From: Phaeosaccion multiseriatum
Lineage: Eukaryota; Ochrophyta, other classes
Assembly (NCBI GenBank): GCA_965112735.1
Contig: OZ218950.1
Span: forward strand, 6,324,001-6,388,000
Direction: 5' to 3'
DNA: 64,000 bases
A program made the translations under genes and the position numbers. This document shows, piece after piece, positions 1 through 9,378 of the stretch (position 1 is its first letter; each line of letters opens with the position of its first letter). Under the pieces are notes generated by a model. That model saw only the letters and a list, made by a program, of their open reading frames with translations, was not told where the DNA came from and did not search any database.

Positions 1-1250
1 TTTGTGCTGATGAGGCTCTCGTAGGGAAGGCACTCGCGCTGCTGCCAGCATCGGTCAGGCTTTTGCGCTTCTCTGAGTATTTCAATCAGGCCGACGTATG
101 TCTTCCTGGCACAGTTATGGAAGTGGAGCTCGGCCGGGAATTTAACAAACACATCGATCTCCCCGCCTCTCTGAAGAAGATCAAGTTTCATGAGGAATCT
201 CACTTCAATCAGCACGTGGTCCTTCCTTGTGGTGTGGAGGAGGTGGAGATGGGGCTTTACTTTAATCTCCCCCTGGAGCTGCCTACATCTCTGAAGAAGA
301 TCAAATTCGGCTATCTCTTCAATCAGCACGTGGTCCTTCCTTGTGGTGTGGAAGAGGTGGAGATGGGGTGTGACTTTAACCGCCCTCTGGACTTCCCTGC
401 CTCTCTGAAGAAGATCAAATTCGGCTCTTGCTTCAATCAGCACGTGGTCCTTCCTTGTGGTGTGGAGGAGGTGGAGATGGGGCATGAGTTTAACCTCCCT
501 CTGGAGCTGCCTGCCTCTCTGAAGAGGATCAAATTCGGCTCTCACTTCAATCAGCTGTTGGTCCTTCCTTGTGGTGTGGAGGAGGTGCAGATGGAGGGTC
601 ACTTTAACCTCCGTCTGGACCTGCCTGCCTCTCTGAAGAAGATCAAATTTCATGAGGAATCGGAGTTCAATCAGCAGTTGGTCCTTCCTTGTGGTGTGGA
701 GGAGATGGAGATGGGGTATAGCTTTATTCTCCCTCTGGAACTGCCTGCCTCGCTGAAGAAGATCAGATTTTATGAGGCATCTCGTTTCAATCAGCAGTTG
801 GTCCTTCCTTGTGGTGTGGAGGAGGTGGAGATGGGGGATGACTTTAACCTCCCTCTGGAGCTGCCTGCTTCTCTGAAGAAGATCAGATTTGGCTATGACT
901 TCAATCAGCACGTGGTCCTTCCTTGCGGTGTGGAGGAGGTGGAGATGGGGGGTGACTTTAACCGCCCTCTGGACTTCCCTGCCTCTCTGAAGAAGATCAT
1001 ATTTGGCTATGACTTCAATCAGCACGTGGTCCTTCCTTGTGGTGTGGAGGAGATGGAGATGGGGTATCGCTTTAACCTCCCTCTGGAGCTGCCTGCTTCT
1101 CTGCGGACTCTGATACTGGGACCGCGTTACACCTGCCCTTTGGAGAGCCTGCCTGCTGGACTGAGGAAGCTTTGGGTTGGGACCGACTACCCGCTGCCTG
1201 CAGATCTACCCGAGGAGCTGGAGGTATTCCTGGGAGAAGAGTATTATTGA
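1..1250 (+). CDS. FNIP-like repeat protein, copy A (5' truncated by window edge)
   Basis: The frame is open from base 3 to a TGA at 1248-1250; the 5' part of about 470 bases seen in copies B and C lies outside the window. The protein is an array of two alternating 19-residue repeats. One type reads roughly LPaSLKKIKFG..FNQ..v and the other LPcGVEEVeMG..FNLPLe, giving about nine FNQ-type units, some lengthened by two or three residues. The Phe-Asn pairs and LP spacing resemble FNIP repeats, a leucine-rich-repeat relative known from Dictyostelium and giant viruses. The C-terminal cap (ESLPAGLRKLWVG, then FLGEEYY) is shared with copy B. Known FNIP proteins are mostly of unknown function, some carrying F-boxes; no catalytic motif is visible here. 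The family assignment rests on the repeat pattern only. Confidence 0.8.
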   Translation, partial: CADEALVGKALALLPASVRLLRFSEYFNQADVCLPGTVMEVELGREFNKHIDLPASLKKIKFHEESHFNQHVVLPCGVEEVEMGLYFNLPLELPTSLKKIKFGYLFNQHVVLPCGVEEVEMGCDFNRPLDFPASLKKIKFGSCFNQHVVLPCGVEEVEMGHEFNLPLELPASLKRIKFGSHFNQLLVLPCGVEEVQMEGHFNLRLDLPASLKKIKFHEESEFNQQLVLPCGVEEMEMGYSFILPLELPASLKKIRFYEASRFNQQLVLPCGVEEVEMGDDFNLPLELPASLKKIRFGYDFNQHVVLPCGVEEVEMGGDFNRPLDFPASLKKIIFGYDFNQHVVLPCGVEEMEMGYRFNLPLELPASLRTLILGPRYTCPLESLPAGLRKLWVGTDYPLPADLPEELEVFLGEEYY

Positions 1251-1342
1251 TTGATGATTGAGGGTTAGAGGGTCCGGATCTTAGCACTGCTGAGTGGGAG
1301 GTTCGCCTGCATTCTCTTCTCGCGTCGTGTGAGGCGGTGCCG

Positions 1343-2516
1343 ATGGCAGCAGACGGAGGAGGACGACCACGAACGACGAGAGCAGGAGAGGAGCATGGTG
1401 GGTCGAGGGCAGAGCTTCGACCCCCTTCAGCGGAGGGGGCTCTCAGGGGCAGGAGAAGAAAGCCCAGCGCCAGCAGCACCGGCGACCCTCCCGACGCGCA
1501 GCCCCAGCCTCATCTTCAGCGGCGGCACTGCTTGGGTGAAGGGCAGGAGTCGCGACCTCGATGCCCGATCCCCGAGACTCCACCCTCCCGCTCCTCCTCC
1601 CTCTCCCGCTACGGTGCGTCTGCAGGGGCTTGGTACGTGCCCCCCGGGGGAGAGGGAGCATCTCCTCTGCCTGGTCCGGATGGAGACAAAGGTGAGCGAT
1701 CGTTTCATGTGGACATCGCGTCAACCCCCCCCCCCCCTCTCCTTGCGCTGTATGGGAAGGGGATGTGTGTTGCTCTCTCACTTCTCTTAAATTGACTTGC
1801 AGGCACGTACTCTCTGACCCCTCCTCTTTGTTCTGTCGCTCTCTCTCTGTCGCCCTCTTCCATCTCTTTCGTGTGCCTCTCGTTCTCCAACCCTCTGTTG
1901 CATTGCTCGAAATCTGCCTTTCTCCCCCTCCCCTGTTGCCCTCTCCTTCTCTCCCTCTCTCCTTCTCACTCGCGGTATCTCTCTCACACATAATTGTCCC
2001 TCTCTTTCCCTCTCTCTCTCTCCCTCTCTCCCTCTTCTCTCTGTCTCTTCTGCTGCTGCATCGCTTCATGTCTGATCTCTACTCACAGCTCGGGCCTACA
2101 TGTCTCTGAACGACCTCTCCTCCGCCAGCGCTCACCTCGCCAGGGCACTAGAGGTGGATTCTCACTGTCCAGGAGGTGCGTTGGTGGGGAGGGAGGATGG
2201 CAGTGGATGGGGGGGGGGGAGGAGGACGAAGTGGGCAAGCAGAGGAAGGACCATTCGCATTCACTCACAGCCTTAATTGGGCCTTGTTGATCTTTTGTGT
2301 CACCCCTTTCACCCCTTCCCTTCCCTCCCTCCAGCCTATGTGGACCTTGGTCAGTTGCGCATGCAGGAGGGCAAGGTGGAGGAGGCGCTTTGTCTGTACG
2401 AGAAGGGCGTGCTCCACTGGCGCTACTTGCACGAGCTGCACGATGCCATGACGTGTCTTGTGGCCAAGGAGCACCTCGCTGCCAAGGAGGAGCTGGGGAT
2501 GGGGGACGAGGAGTGA
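1343..2516 (+). CDS. Small TPR-like protein, copy A
   Basis: Three exons fit: 1343-1691, 2089-2175 and 2335-2516, with GT-AG introns in phase 1, giving about 205 residues. The C-terminal part, encoded by exons 2 and 3, is two TPR-like helical pairs (ARAYMSLNDLSSASAHLAR, then AYVDLGQLRMQEGKVEEA) and is conserved in copies B and D. The N-terminal part is low-complexity and Pro/Arg-rich. In copy A the ATG at 1343 reads in frame into the TPR exons because of one extra G near 1435; copies B and D lack that G. The true start is therefore uncertain, and the exon 2-3 region is the reliable part. The gene begins 92 bases after FNIP copy A and alternates with FNIP genes in every module. A role in protein binding is inferred from TPR repeats only. 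Confidence 0.5.
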
Positions 2517-2944
2517 AGCAGGAGGGGAGGGGAGGAGAGAGGGCGGAGGGGAGAGGAGTAGCGTAGAGTAAGGATTCTTGGCAGCAGCACTGAGAGGAGC
2601 GTCAAGGAGGGGAGCGGCGCAGGGAAGCTCAGCAACAGCGGAGACGTGCAAGTACTCAGAGTAGGGAGAGGCAGAGGCAGCAATTACCCTATCAATGAAT
2701 CAAAGGCCCTCTTCAGCCCCCGAATCCGCTTGGCTTCCATCCATCTGTGACTGGATTGGCTGGATTCTACCCGAGGACCTTGCCCGCAGCTTGGCAGACG
2801 GAGCAGCAGCCAGCAGGGCAGCGAGAGACGCAAGAGAGAAGAGGAAGTAGTAGCAGTGGTGGCAGAGGACGGAGCAGGGCGGTCCCAAGGAGGGCCCCAG
2901 GACAGAAAGAAGAGATTCGCCGGGGGAAGGTCGAGGGGGGAGAA
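2517..2944. other. Spacer between TPR copy A and FNIP copy B
   Basis: This 428-base spacer recurs after TPR copy B (6211-6475, then resumed after the insertions from 7309) and after TPR copy D in inverted orientation (45793-46244). It presumably holds the FNIP promoter and 5' leader. The FNIP frame stays open upstream to about 2699 without an ATG, so I use the ATG at 2945, which is conserved in copies C and D. Confidence 0.5.
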
Positions 2945-4793
2945 ATGAGGGGGGAGACGGGCGATGCTACGCCTGGGGCAGGGACAGCGGCTCTGAGGAC
3001 TGTGGCCAGCCTCATCTCCGACAAAGCTCTGTGGGGGGTGTGCAAGGAGGTCGATGAGGTCACCACCCGCACTCTGAGGATCAACGCCGAAATGCCCGAG
3101 CGTGTCCAGCAGCGCATGCTGAGTCTGCTGAAGCGGCAGCAGCAAGAGGAGGGGAGAAGCGCTGCTTTGGCTTGGTCTTCCGCAACTATGCGTACTGCCT
3201 CTGCTGCTCCATCTACTGGCTGTGAGGAAAGACGTCCTGCGGAGGGAGCGCGAAGATCGGGGAGGATTCGGGCGAGGCACGAAGCGCAGCAGCAGCAGGA
3301 GCGACGTGGGAAGAGGCAGCGCAATGAGGCTGGATGTCCTGGTGAGGGGGGCTTTTTTCGCGTGGTGTCTGTGGAGCTCGGCCTCAGCACGTACCTACAT
3401 TCTGAGTACGATGCCAAGGTTTGTGCTGATGAGGCTCTCGTAGGGAAGGCACTCGCGCTGCTGCCAGCATCGGTCAGGCTTGTGCGCTTCTCTGAGTGTT
3501 TCAATCAGGCCGACGTATGTCTTCCTGGCACAGTTGTGGAAGTGGAGCTTGGCCGGAAATTCAACAAACACATCGATCTCCCTGCCTCTCTGAAGAAGAT
3601 CAGATTTGGCTATGACTTCAATCAGCACGTGGTCCTTCCTTGTGGTGTGGAGGAGGTGGAGATGGGGTATAGCTTTAATCTCCCTCTGGAGCTGCCTGCC
3701 TCGCTGAAGAAGATCAGATTTGGCGAGAATTTCAATCAGCAGTTGGTCCTTCCTTGTGGTGTGGAGGAGGTGGTGATGGGGCGTGACTTTAACCTCCCTG
3801 TGGACCTGCCTGCCTCGCTGAAGAGGATCAGATTTGGCTATCACTTCAATCAGCAGTTGGTCCTTCCTTGTGGTGTGGAGGAGGTGCAGATGGGGAATGC
3901 CTTTAACCTCCCTCTGGAGCTGCCTGCCTCTCTGAAGAAGATCAAATTTTATGGGTACTCGAAGTTCAATCAGCAGTTGGTCCTTCCTTGTGGTGTGGAG
4001 GAGGTGGAGATGGGGTATCACTTTAACCTCCCTCTGGAGCTGCCTGCCTCTCTGAAGAAGATCAAGTTTGAATGGTTCTCGGAGTTCAATCAGCAGTTGG
4101 TCCTTCCTTGTGGTGTGGAGGAGGTGGAGATGGGGCGTTACTTTAACCTCCCTCTGGACTTGCCTACCTCGCTAAAGAAGATCAAGTTTTATGTGGAATC
4201 TCGCTTCAATCAGCAGTTGGTCCTTCCTTGTGGTGTGGAGGAGGTGGAGATGGGGCGTGAGTTTAACCTCCCTCTGGAGCTGCCTGCCTCTCTGAAGAAG
4301 ATCAAGTTTCATCGGTTCTCGCATTTCAACCAGCAGCTGGTCCTTCCTCCTGGTGTGGAGGAGGTGCAGATGGGGGGTGACTTTAACCTCCCTCTGGAGC
4401 TGCCTGCCTCTCTGAAGAAGATCAAGTTTCATCGGTTCTCGCATTTCAACCAGCAGCTGGTCCTTCCTCCTGGTGTGGAGGAGGTGCAGATGGGGTATGC
4501 GTTTAACCTCCCTCTGGAGCTGCCTACTGAAGAAGGTCAGATTTGGCGGGAAGTTCAATCAGCACATGGTCCTTCCTTGTGGTGTGGAGGAGGTGGAGAT
4601 GGGGTATGACTTTAATCACCCTCTGGACCTGCCTGCTTCTCTGCGGACTCTGATACTGGGACCGCGTTACACCTGCCCTATGGAGGGCCTGCCTGCTGGC
4701 CTGAGGGTGCTTTGGGATGGAATCGACAACCCGCTGCCTGCAGATCTACCCGAGGAGCTGGAGATATTCCTGGGAGAAGATGATTATTATTGA
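2945..4793 (+). pseudogene. FNIP-like repeat gene, copy B, frameshifted near its 3' end
   Basis: The ATG at 2945 opens a frame that ends at 4609 after about 554 residues. An N-terminal domain (LISDKALWGVCKEVDEVTTR, then a Gln/Arg-rich stretch) precedes about nine FNQ-type repeat units. Near 4526 the sequence reads CTGCCTACTGAAGAAG where copy C has CTGCCTGCCTCTCTGAAGAAG, a 5-base loss that shifts the frame. The last repeat and the C-terminal cap continue in another frame to 4793, ending with the FLGE-type tail found in copy A. The product is therefore either truncated or the copy is decaying; a sequencing error cannot be excluded by eye. The N-terminal stretch weakly recalls the second half of an F-box (a Leu-Trp-x-Val-Cys-Lys core), the domain that accompanies FNIP repeats in Dictyostelium; this is only a suspicion. 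Confidence 0.7.
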
Positions 4794-4885
4794 TTGATGA
4801 TTGAGGGTTAGAGGGTCAGGATCTTAGCACTGCTGAGTGGGAGGTTCGCCTGCATTCTCTTCTCGCGTCGTGTGAGGCGGTGCCG

Positions 4886-6210
4886 ATGGCAGCAGACGGA
4901 GGAGGAGGACCACGAACGACGAGAGCAGGAGAGGAGCATGGTGGGTCGAGGGCAGAGCTTCGACCCCCTTCAGCGGAGGGGCTCTCAGCGGCAGGAGAAG
5001 AAAGCCCAGCGCCAGCAGCACCGGCGACCCTCCCGACGCGCAGCCCCAGCCTCATCTTCAGCGGCGAGACTGCTTGGTTGAAGGGCAGGAGTCGCGACCT
5101 CGATGCCCGATACCCGAGACTCCACCCTCCCGCTCCTCCTCCCTGTCCCGCTACGGTGCGTCTGCAGGGGCTTGGTACATGCCCCCCGGGGGAGAGGGAG
5201 CCTCGCCTCTGCCTGGTCCGGATGGAGACAAAGGTGAGCGATCGTTTCATGCGGACATTGAGTCAACCCTCCTCCCATTCTCCTTGCGCTGTATGGGAAG
5301 GGGATGTGTGTTGCTCTCTCACTTCTCTCGAACTGACTTGCAGGCACGTACTCTCTGACCCCTCCTCTTTGTTCTGTCGCTCTCCTCTGGCTCCCTCTCT
5401 CTGCTCTCTCTCCATCTCTTTCCCCCTCTCTCTGTGTGCCTCTCTTTCTCTAACCCTCTGTTGCATTGCTCGAAACCTGCCTTTCTCCCCCTCCTGTCGC
5501 CCTCTCCTTCTCTCCCTCTCTCCTTCTCACTCGCGGCATCTCTCTCACACATAATTGTCCCTCTCTCTCCCTCTCTCCCTCCCTCCCTCTTTTCTGCTGC
5601 TGCATCGCTCCATGTCTGATCTCTACTCACAGCTCGGGCCTACATGTCTCTGAACGACCTCTCCTCCGCCAGCGCTCCCCTCGCCAGGGCACTAGAGGTG
5701 GATCCTCACTGTCCAGGAGGTGCGTTGGTGGGGAGGGAGGATGGCAGTGGATGGGGGGGGGGGGGGGAATGATGAAGGAGAAGGGAAGTGCCTTCGTGGG
5801 GTGTCAAGCGGGCAGGAGGTGGAGGCGGGGGCGGCGGCGGAGGAGGAGGAGGAGGAGAAGGAGGCGATGGGTTGTCAAGGATGAAGAGCAGAGGAAGGAC
5901 CACTCACAGCCTCACCCACTTCAGGCTCCTCTCCTGTTCCTAATTGCACGTTCGTCCGTCTGTTGTGCGCCTTCTTCGCCCCTCCCTCCCTACGTCCTTC
6001 GCTCCCCTCCCCCCCCTCCCTCCAGCCTATATGGACCTTGGTCAGTTGCGCATGCAGGAGGGCAAGGTGGAGGAGGCGCTTTGTCTGTACGAGAAGGGCG
6101 TGCTCCACTCGCGCTACTTGCACAAGCTGCACGATGCCATGACGTGTCTGCTTGTGGCCAAGGAGCACCTCGCTGCCAAGGAGGAGCTGGGGATAGGGGA
6201 CGAGGAGTGA
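4886..6210 (+). pseudogene. Small TPR-like gene, copy B (frame problem in exon 1)
   Basis: Exons corresponding to copy A are 4886-5233, 5633-5719 and 6026-6210. Exons 2 and 3 keep the TPR frame (AYMDLGQLRMQEGKVEEA, ending GIGDEE and a stop). Exon 1 is one base shorter than in copy A (four instead of five G's near 4980), so the ATG at 4886 runs out of phase with exon 2. Either this copy is broken or translation starts elsewhere. Intron 2 (5720-6025) is 306 bases against 159 in copy A, enlarged by a GGA-rich tract. Confidence 0.45.
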
Positions 6211-6475
6211 AGCAGGAGGGGAGGGGAGGAGAGAGGGCGGAGGGGAGAGGAGTAGCGTAGAGTAAGGATTCTTGGCAGCAGCACTGAGAGGAGCGTCAAG
6301 GTGGGGAGCGCCGCAGGGAAGCTCAGCAACAGCGGAGACGTGCAAGTACTCAGAGTAGGGAGAGGCAGAGGCAGCAATTACCCTATCAATGAATCAAAGG
6401 CCCTCTTCAGCCGCGCTCTACCCGTACCCGCTTAGCTTCCATCCATCCGTGACTGGATTGGCTGGATTCTACCCG

Positions 6476-6733
6476 TCGGCTCCAGGCGACAGAAGCCGTA
6501 GCCCCCTCCAGGCTTCGGGCTTCTGGCCGCAGGCCAGCGCAGGCTTCTGGCCGCAGGCCAGTGGTCAGGCTTCAGGCTTCTCAGGCTGGGAGAAAAATGG
6601 GGGACTTGGCAGGCTTCTCGCTACTTTCTGCAGGCTTCTGGCCGCAGGCCAGCCGCAGGCTTCTTATTTTCGGCCGCAGGCCGCCGCAGGCTTCTGCTTT
6701 ATCGGGGGCCCGAGAAACCTCGCCTGGAGCCGA
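6476..6733. mobile_element. 258-bp terminal-inverted-repeat element (MITE-like)
   Basis: The element starts TCGGCTCCAGGCGA (6476-6489) and ends with its exact reverse complement TCGCCTGGAGCCGA (6720-6733), a perfect 14-base terminal inverted repeat. It is flanked by the direct repeat TACCCG (6470-6475 and 6734-6739), which is single in the corresponding spacer of modules A and B, so it is a target-site duplication. The interior carries several copies of the partial palindrome CTGGCCGCAGGCCAG and has no coding capacity. A related 5' half lies at 26292-26416. It is non-autonomous; no transposase is visible in the window. Confidence 0.85.
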
Positions 6734-6751
6734 TACCCGAGGACCTTGCCC

Positions 6752-7308
6752 ACATCCGACCACGAATATGGGGACGGCCACAAATCACTTATGATTGATG
6801 TCACGCTCACAGATGCCACCAACATCACCAATCGGGCCAAGGCATCGAAGGAGGCACTCGCGGCAGCCAAGAAGGCTGAAGCAACCAAGCGGACCAGGTA
6901 TGGGGTGCCACAGGTAGGCATGGAAGGCCAGCGTGGGGATATCCACTATGACCCCACGAGGTACCACCTCGTCCCTTTCGCAATGGAACAGCAAGGCGCA
7001 TTTGGTCCTTCTGCTCAGACGTTTATGAAAACACTTGCCACCCCACATGGCTGGGGGGCACGAACATCTGGACATGAGGGCTTACGCGAGAGCTGTTTGC
7101 GTCATTCGGCGGCGATTAGCCGTAGCGCTCCAGCGGGCCCGACACGAACGATCGGTTCGACACAGGATCCTGGCTGGTATCAACTTTGTTCCAATGGGGA
7201 GAACTGATGAGTCAGAGGGACACGACCTCGAGGGCTAAGTTCCCCGGGGCGGTGAGACATTACTTTTAGACAACCATAGATGGCACTTAAGGGTGTAATA
7301 TATATCAT
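6752..7308 (+). mobile_element. 5'-truncated LINE-like retroelement fragment
   Basis: The fragment is flanked by the 9-base direct repeat ACCTTGCCC (6743-6751 and 7309-7317), present once in the undisturbed spacer of module A/B. Read on + it encodes the C-terminal end of a non-LTR reverse-transcriptase polyprotein: a HKSLMIDVTLTD segment, then YHLVPFAMEQQGAFGPSA, then, after a frameshift near 7040-7080, RRRLAVALQRARHE, which matches the usual LINE end (isVALQRgna). It closes with an AT-rich tail ending in ATATATATCAT rather than poly(A). The target duplication and 5' truncation fit target-primed reverse transcription. It is dead. Confidence 0.75.
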
Positions 7309-7476
7309 ACCTTGCCCGCCGCTTGGCAGACGGAGCAGCAGCCAGCAGGGCAGCGAGAGACGCAAGAGAGAAGAGGAAGTAGTAGCAGTGGTGGCAGAGG
7401 ACGGAGCAGGGCGGTCCCAAGGAGGGCCCCAGGACAGAAAGAAGAGATTCGCCGGGGGAAGGTCGAGGGGGGAGAA

Positions 7477-8958
7477 ATGAGGGGGGAGACGGGCGATGCT
7501 ACGCCTGGGGCAGGGACAGCGGCTCTGAGGACTGTGGCCAGCCTCATCTCCGACAAAGCTCTGTGGGGGGTGTGCAAGGAGGTCGATGAGGTCACCACCC
7601 GCACTCTGAGGATCAACGCCGAAATGCCCGAGCGTGTCCAGCAACGCATGCTGAGTCTGCTGAAGCGGCAGCAGCAAGAGGAGGGGAGAAGCGCTGCTTT
7701 GGCTTCGTCTTCCGCGACTATGCGTACTGCCTCTGCTGCTCCATCTACTGGCTGTGAGGAAAGACGTACTGCGGAGGGAGCGCGAAGATCGGGGAGGATT
7801 CGGGCGAGGCAGGAAGCGCAGCAGCAGCAGGAGCGACGTGGGAAGAGGCAGCGCAATGAGGCTGGACCTCCTGGTGAGGGGGGCTTCTTTCGCGTGGTGT
7901 CTGTGGAGCTCGGCCTCAGCGCGTACGAAGATGACGACGCCAAGGTTTCTGCTGATGAGGCTCTCGTAGGGAAGGCACTCGCGCTGCTGCCAGCATCGGT
8001 CAGGCTTGTGCGCTTCTCTGAGTATTTCAATCAGGCCGACGTATGTCTTCCTGGCACAGTTATGGAAGTGGAGCTTGGCCGGAAATTCAACAAACACATC
8101 AATCTCCCCGCCTCGCTGAAGAAGATCAAGTTTGAAGTGGACTCGGAGTTCAATCAGCAGTTGGTCCTTCCTTGTGGTGTGGAGGAGGTGGAGATGGGGG
8201 GTGACTTTAACCTGCCTCTGGAGCTGCCTGCCTCTCTGAAGAAGATCAAATTCGGTGGGGCATTCAATCAAGAGTTGGTCCTTCCTTGTGGTGTGGAGGA
8301 GGTGGAGATGGGGGATGACTTTAACCTCCCTCTGGAGCTGCCTGCCTCTCTGAAGAAGATCAAATTCGGCTCTCGCTTCAATCAGCATGTGGTCCTTCCT
8401 TGTGGTGTGGAGGAGGTGGAGATGGGGGGGTATGACTTTAACCTCCCTCTGGAGCTGCCTGCCTCTCTGAAGAAGATCAAGTTTTCTGGGCACTCGAAGT
8501 TCAATCAGCAGTTGGTCCTTCCTTGTGGTGTGGAGGAGGTGCAGATGGGGTATGACTTTAACCTCCCTCTGGAGCTGCCTGCCTCTCTGAAGAAGATCAA
8601 GTTTTCTGGGCACTCGAAGTTCAATCAGCACGTGGTCCTTCCTTGTGGTGTGGAGGAGGTGGAGATGGGGTATCACTTTAACCTCCCTGTGGAGCTGCCT
8701 GCCTCTCTGAAGAAGGTCAGATTTGGCTGGAAGTTCAATCAGCACATGGTCCTTCCTTGTGGTGTGGAGGAGGTGCAGATGGGGTTTGACTTTAACCTCC
8801 CTCTGGACCTGCCTGCTTCTCTGCGGACTCTGAATCTGGGACGGAATTACACCTGCCCTTTGGAGAGCCTGCCTGCTGGCCTTAGGACGCTTTGGGTTGG
8901 GACCAACTACCCGCTGCCTGCAGATCTACCCGAGGGGCTGGAGGTGATTCGCTGGTAA
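7477..8958 (+). CDS. FNIP-like repeat protein, copy C
   Basis: An intact frame of 493 residues runs from the ATG at 7477, conserved in copies B and D, to TAA at 8956-8958. The order is an N-terminal domain of about 120 residues (ALWGVCKEVDEVTTRTLR), a Gln/Arg-rich linker, the segment FFRVVSVELGL, then about seven alternating FNQ/FNL repeat units and a LRR-like cap ending EGLEVIRW. The cap tail and the first downstream bases (TAAGGGATGACGT) match copy D rather than A and B, so C and D are sister copies. It has fewer repeats than A (about 9), B (about 10) and D (about 8). Cellular role unknown. Confidence 0.8.
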   Translation: MRGETGDATPGAGTAALRTVASLISDKALWGVCKEVDEVTTRTLRINAEMPERVQQRMLSLLKRQQQEEGRSAALASSSATMRTASAAPSTGCEERRTAEGARRSGRIRARQEAQQQQERRGKRQRNEAGPPGEGGFFRVVSVELGLSAYEDDDAKVSADEALVGKALALLPASVRLVRFSEYFNQADVCLPGTVMEVELGRKFNKHINLPASLKKIKFEVDSEFNQQLVLPCGVEEVEMGGDFNLPLELPASLKKIKFGGAFNQELVLPCGVEEVEMGDDFNLPLELPASLKKIKFGSRFNQHVVLPCGVEEVEMGGYDFNLPLELPASLKKIKFSGHSKFNQQLVLPCGVEEVQMGYDFNLPLELPASLKKIKFSGHSKFNQHVVLPCGVEEVEMGYHFNLPVELPASLKKVRFGWKFNQHMVLPCGVEEVQMGFDFNLPLDLPASLRTLNLGRNYTCPLESLPAGLRTLWVGTNYPLPADLPEGLEVIRW

Positions 8959-8999
8959 GGGATGACGTTATTCAACAGAATTGGAGGGTTAGAGGGTCA

Positions 9000-9378
9000 G
9001 GATCTTAGCACTGCTGAGTGGGAGCTTCGCCTCCATTCTCTTCTCGAATCGGAGGAGGCGGTGCCGATGGCAGCAGATGGAGGAGGAGGACCACGAACGA
9101 CAAGAGCAGGAGAGGACCAATGTGGGTGGACGGCAGAGCTTCGACCACCCCCTTCAACGGAGGGGCTCTCAGCAGCAGCAGAAGACAGCCCAGCGCCAGC
9201 AGCACCGGCGACCCTCCCGACGCGCAGCCCCAGCCTCATCTTCAGCGGCGGCACTGCTTGGGTCAAGGGCAGGTGTCGCTGCCTTCACACCGGACTCCCG
9301 AGACTCTCCCCTCCCGTGCCTCCTCCCTCTCCCCGTACGCAGCGTCTGTAGGGGCTTGGTACGCGCCCCCCGGGGAAG
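9000..9378 (+). pseudogene. Truncated TPR-gene exon 1, module C
   Basis: This stretch is homologous to 1270-1650 in module A (exon 1 of the TPR-like gene, with its upstream TAEWE..LHSLL codons) and then diverges abruptly at about 9378. Exons 2 and 3 are missing, so the third module was broken at its right edge. Confidence 0.6.

Noticed and set aside
3395-4021. Minus-strand frames through the FNIP repeats (HLHLLHTTRKDQLLIE type), also at 7180-8745 and 44548-46014
   Set aside because: Antisense shadows of the FNIP repeats; the sense frame has the family pattern and a conserved start.
6389-7207. A 272-codon host gene between modules B and C
   Set aside because: The frame crosses a TIR element and a truncated LINE, each with its own target duplication; only the LINE part has protein character.
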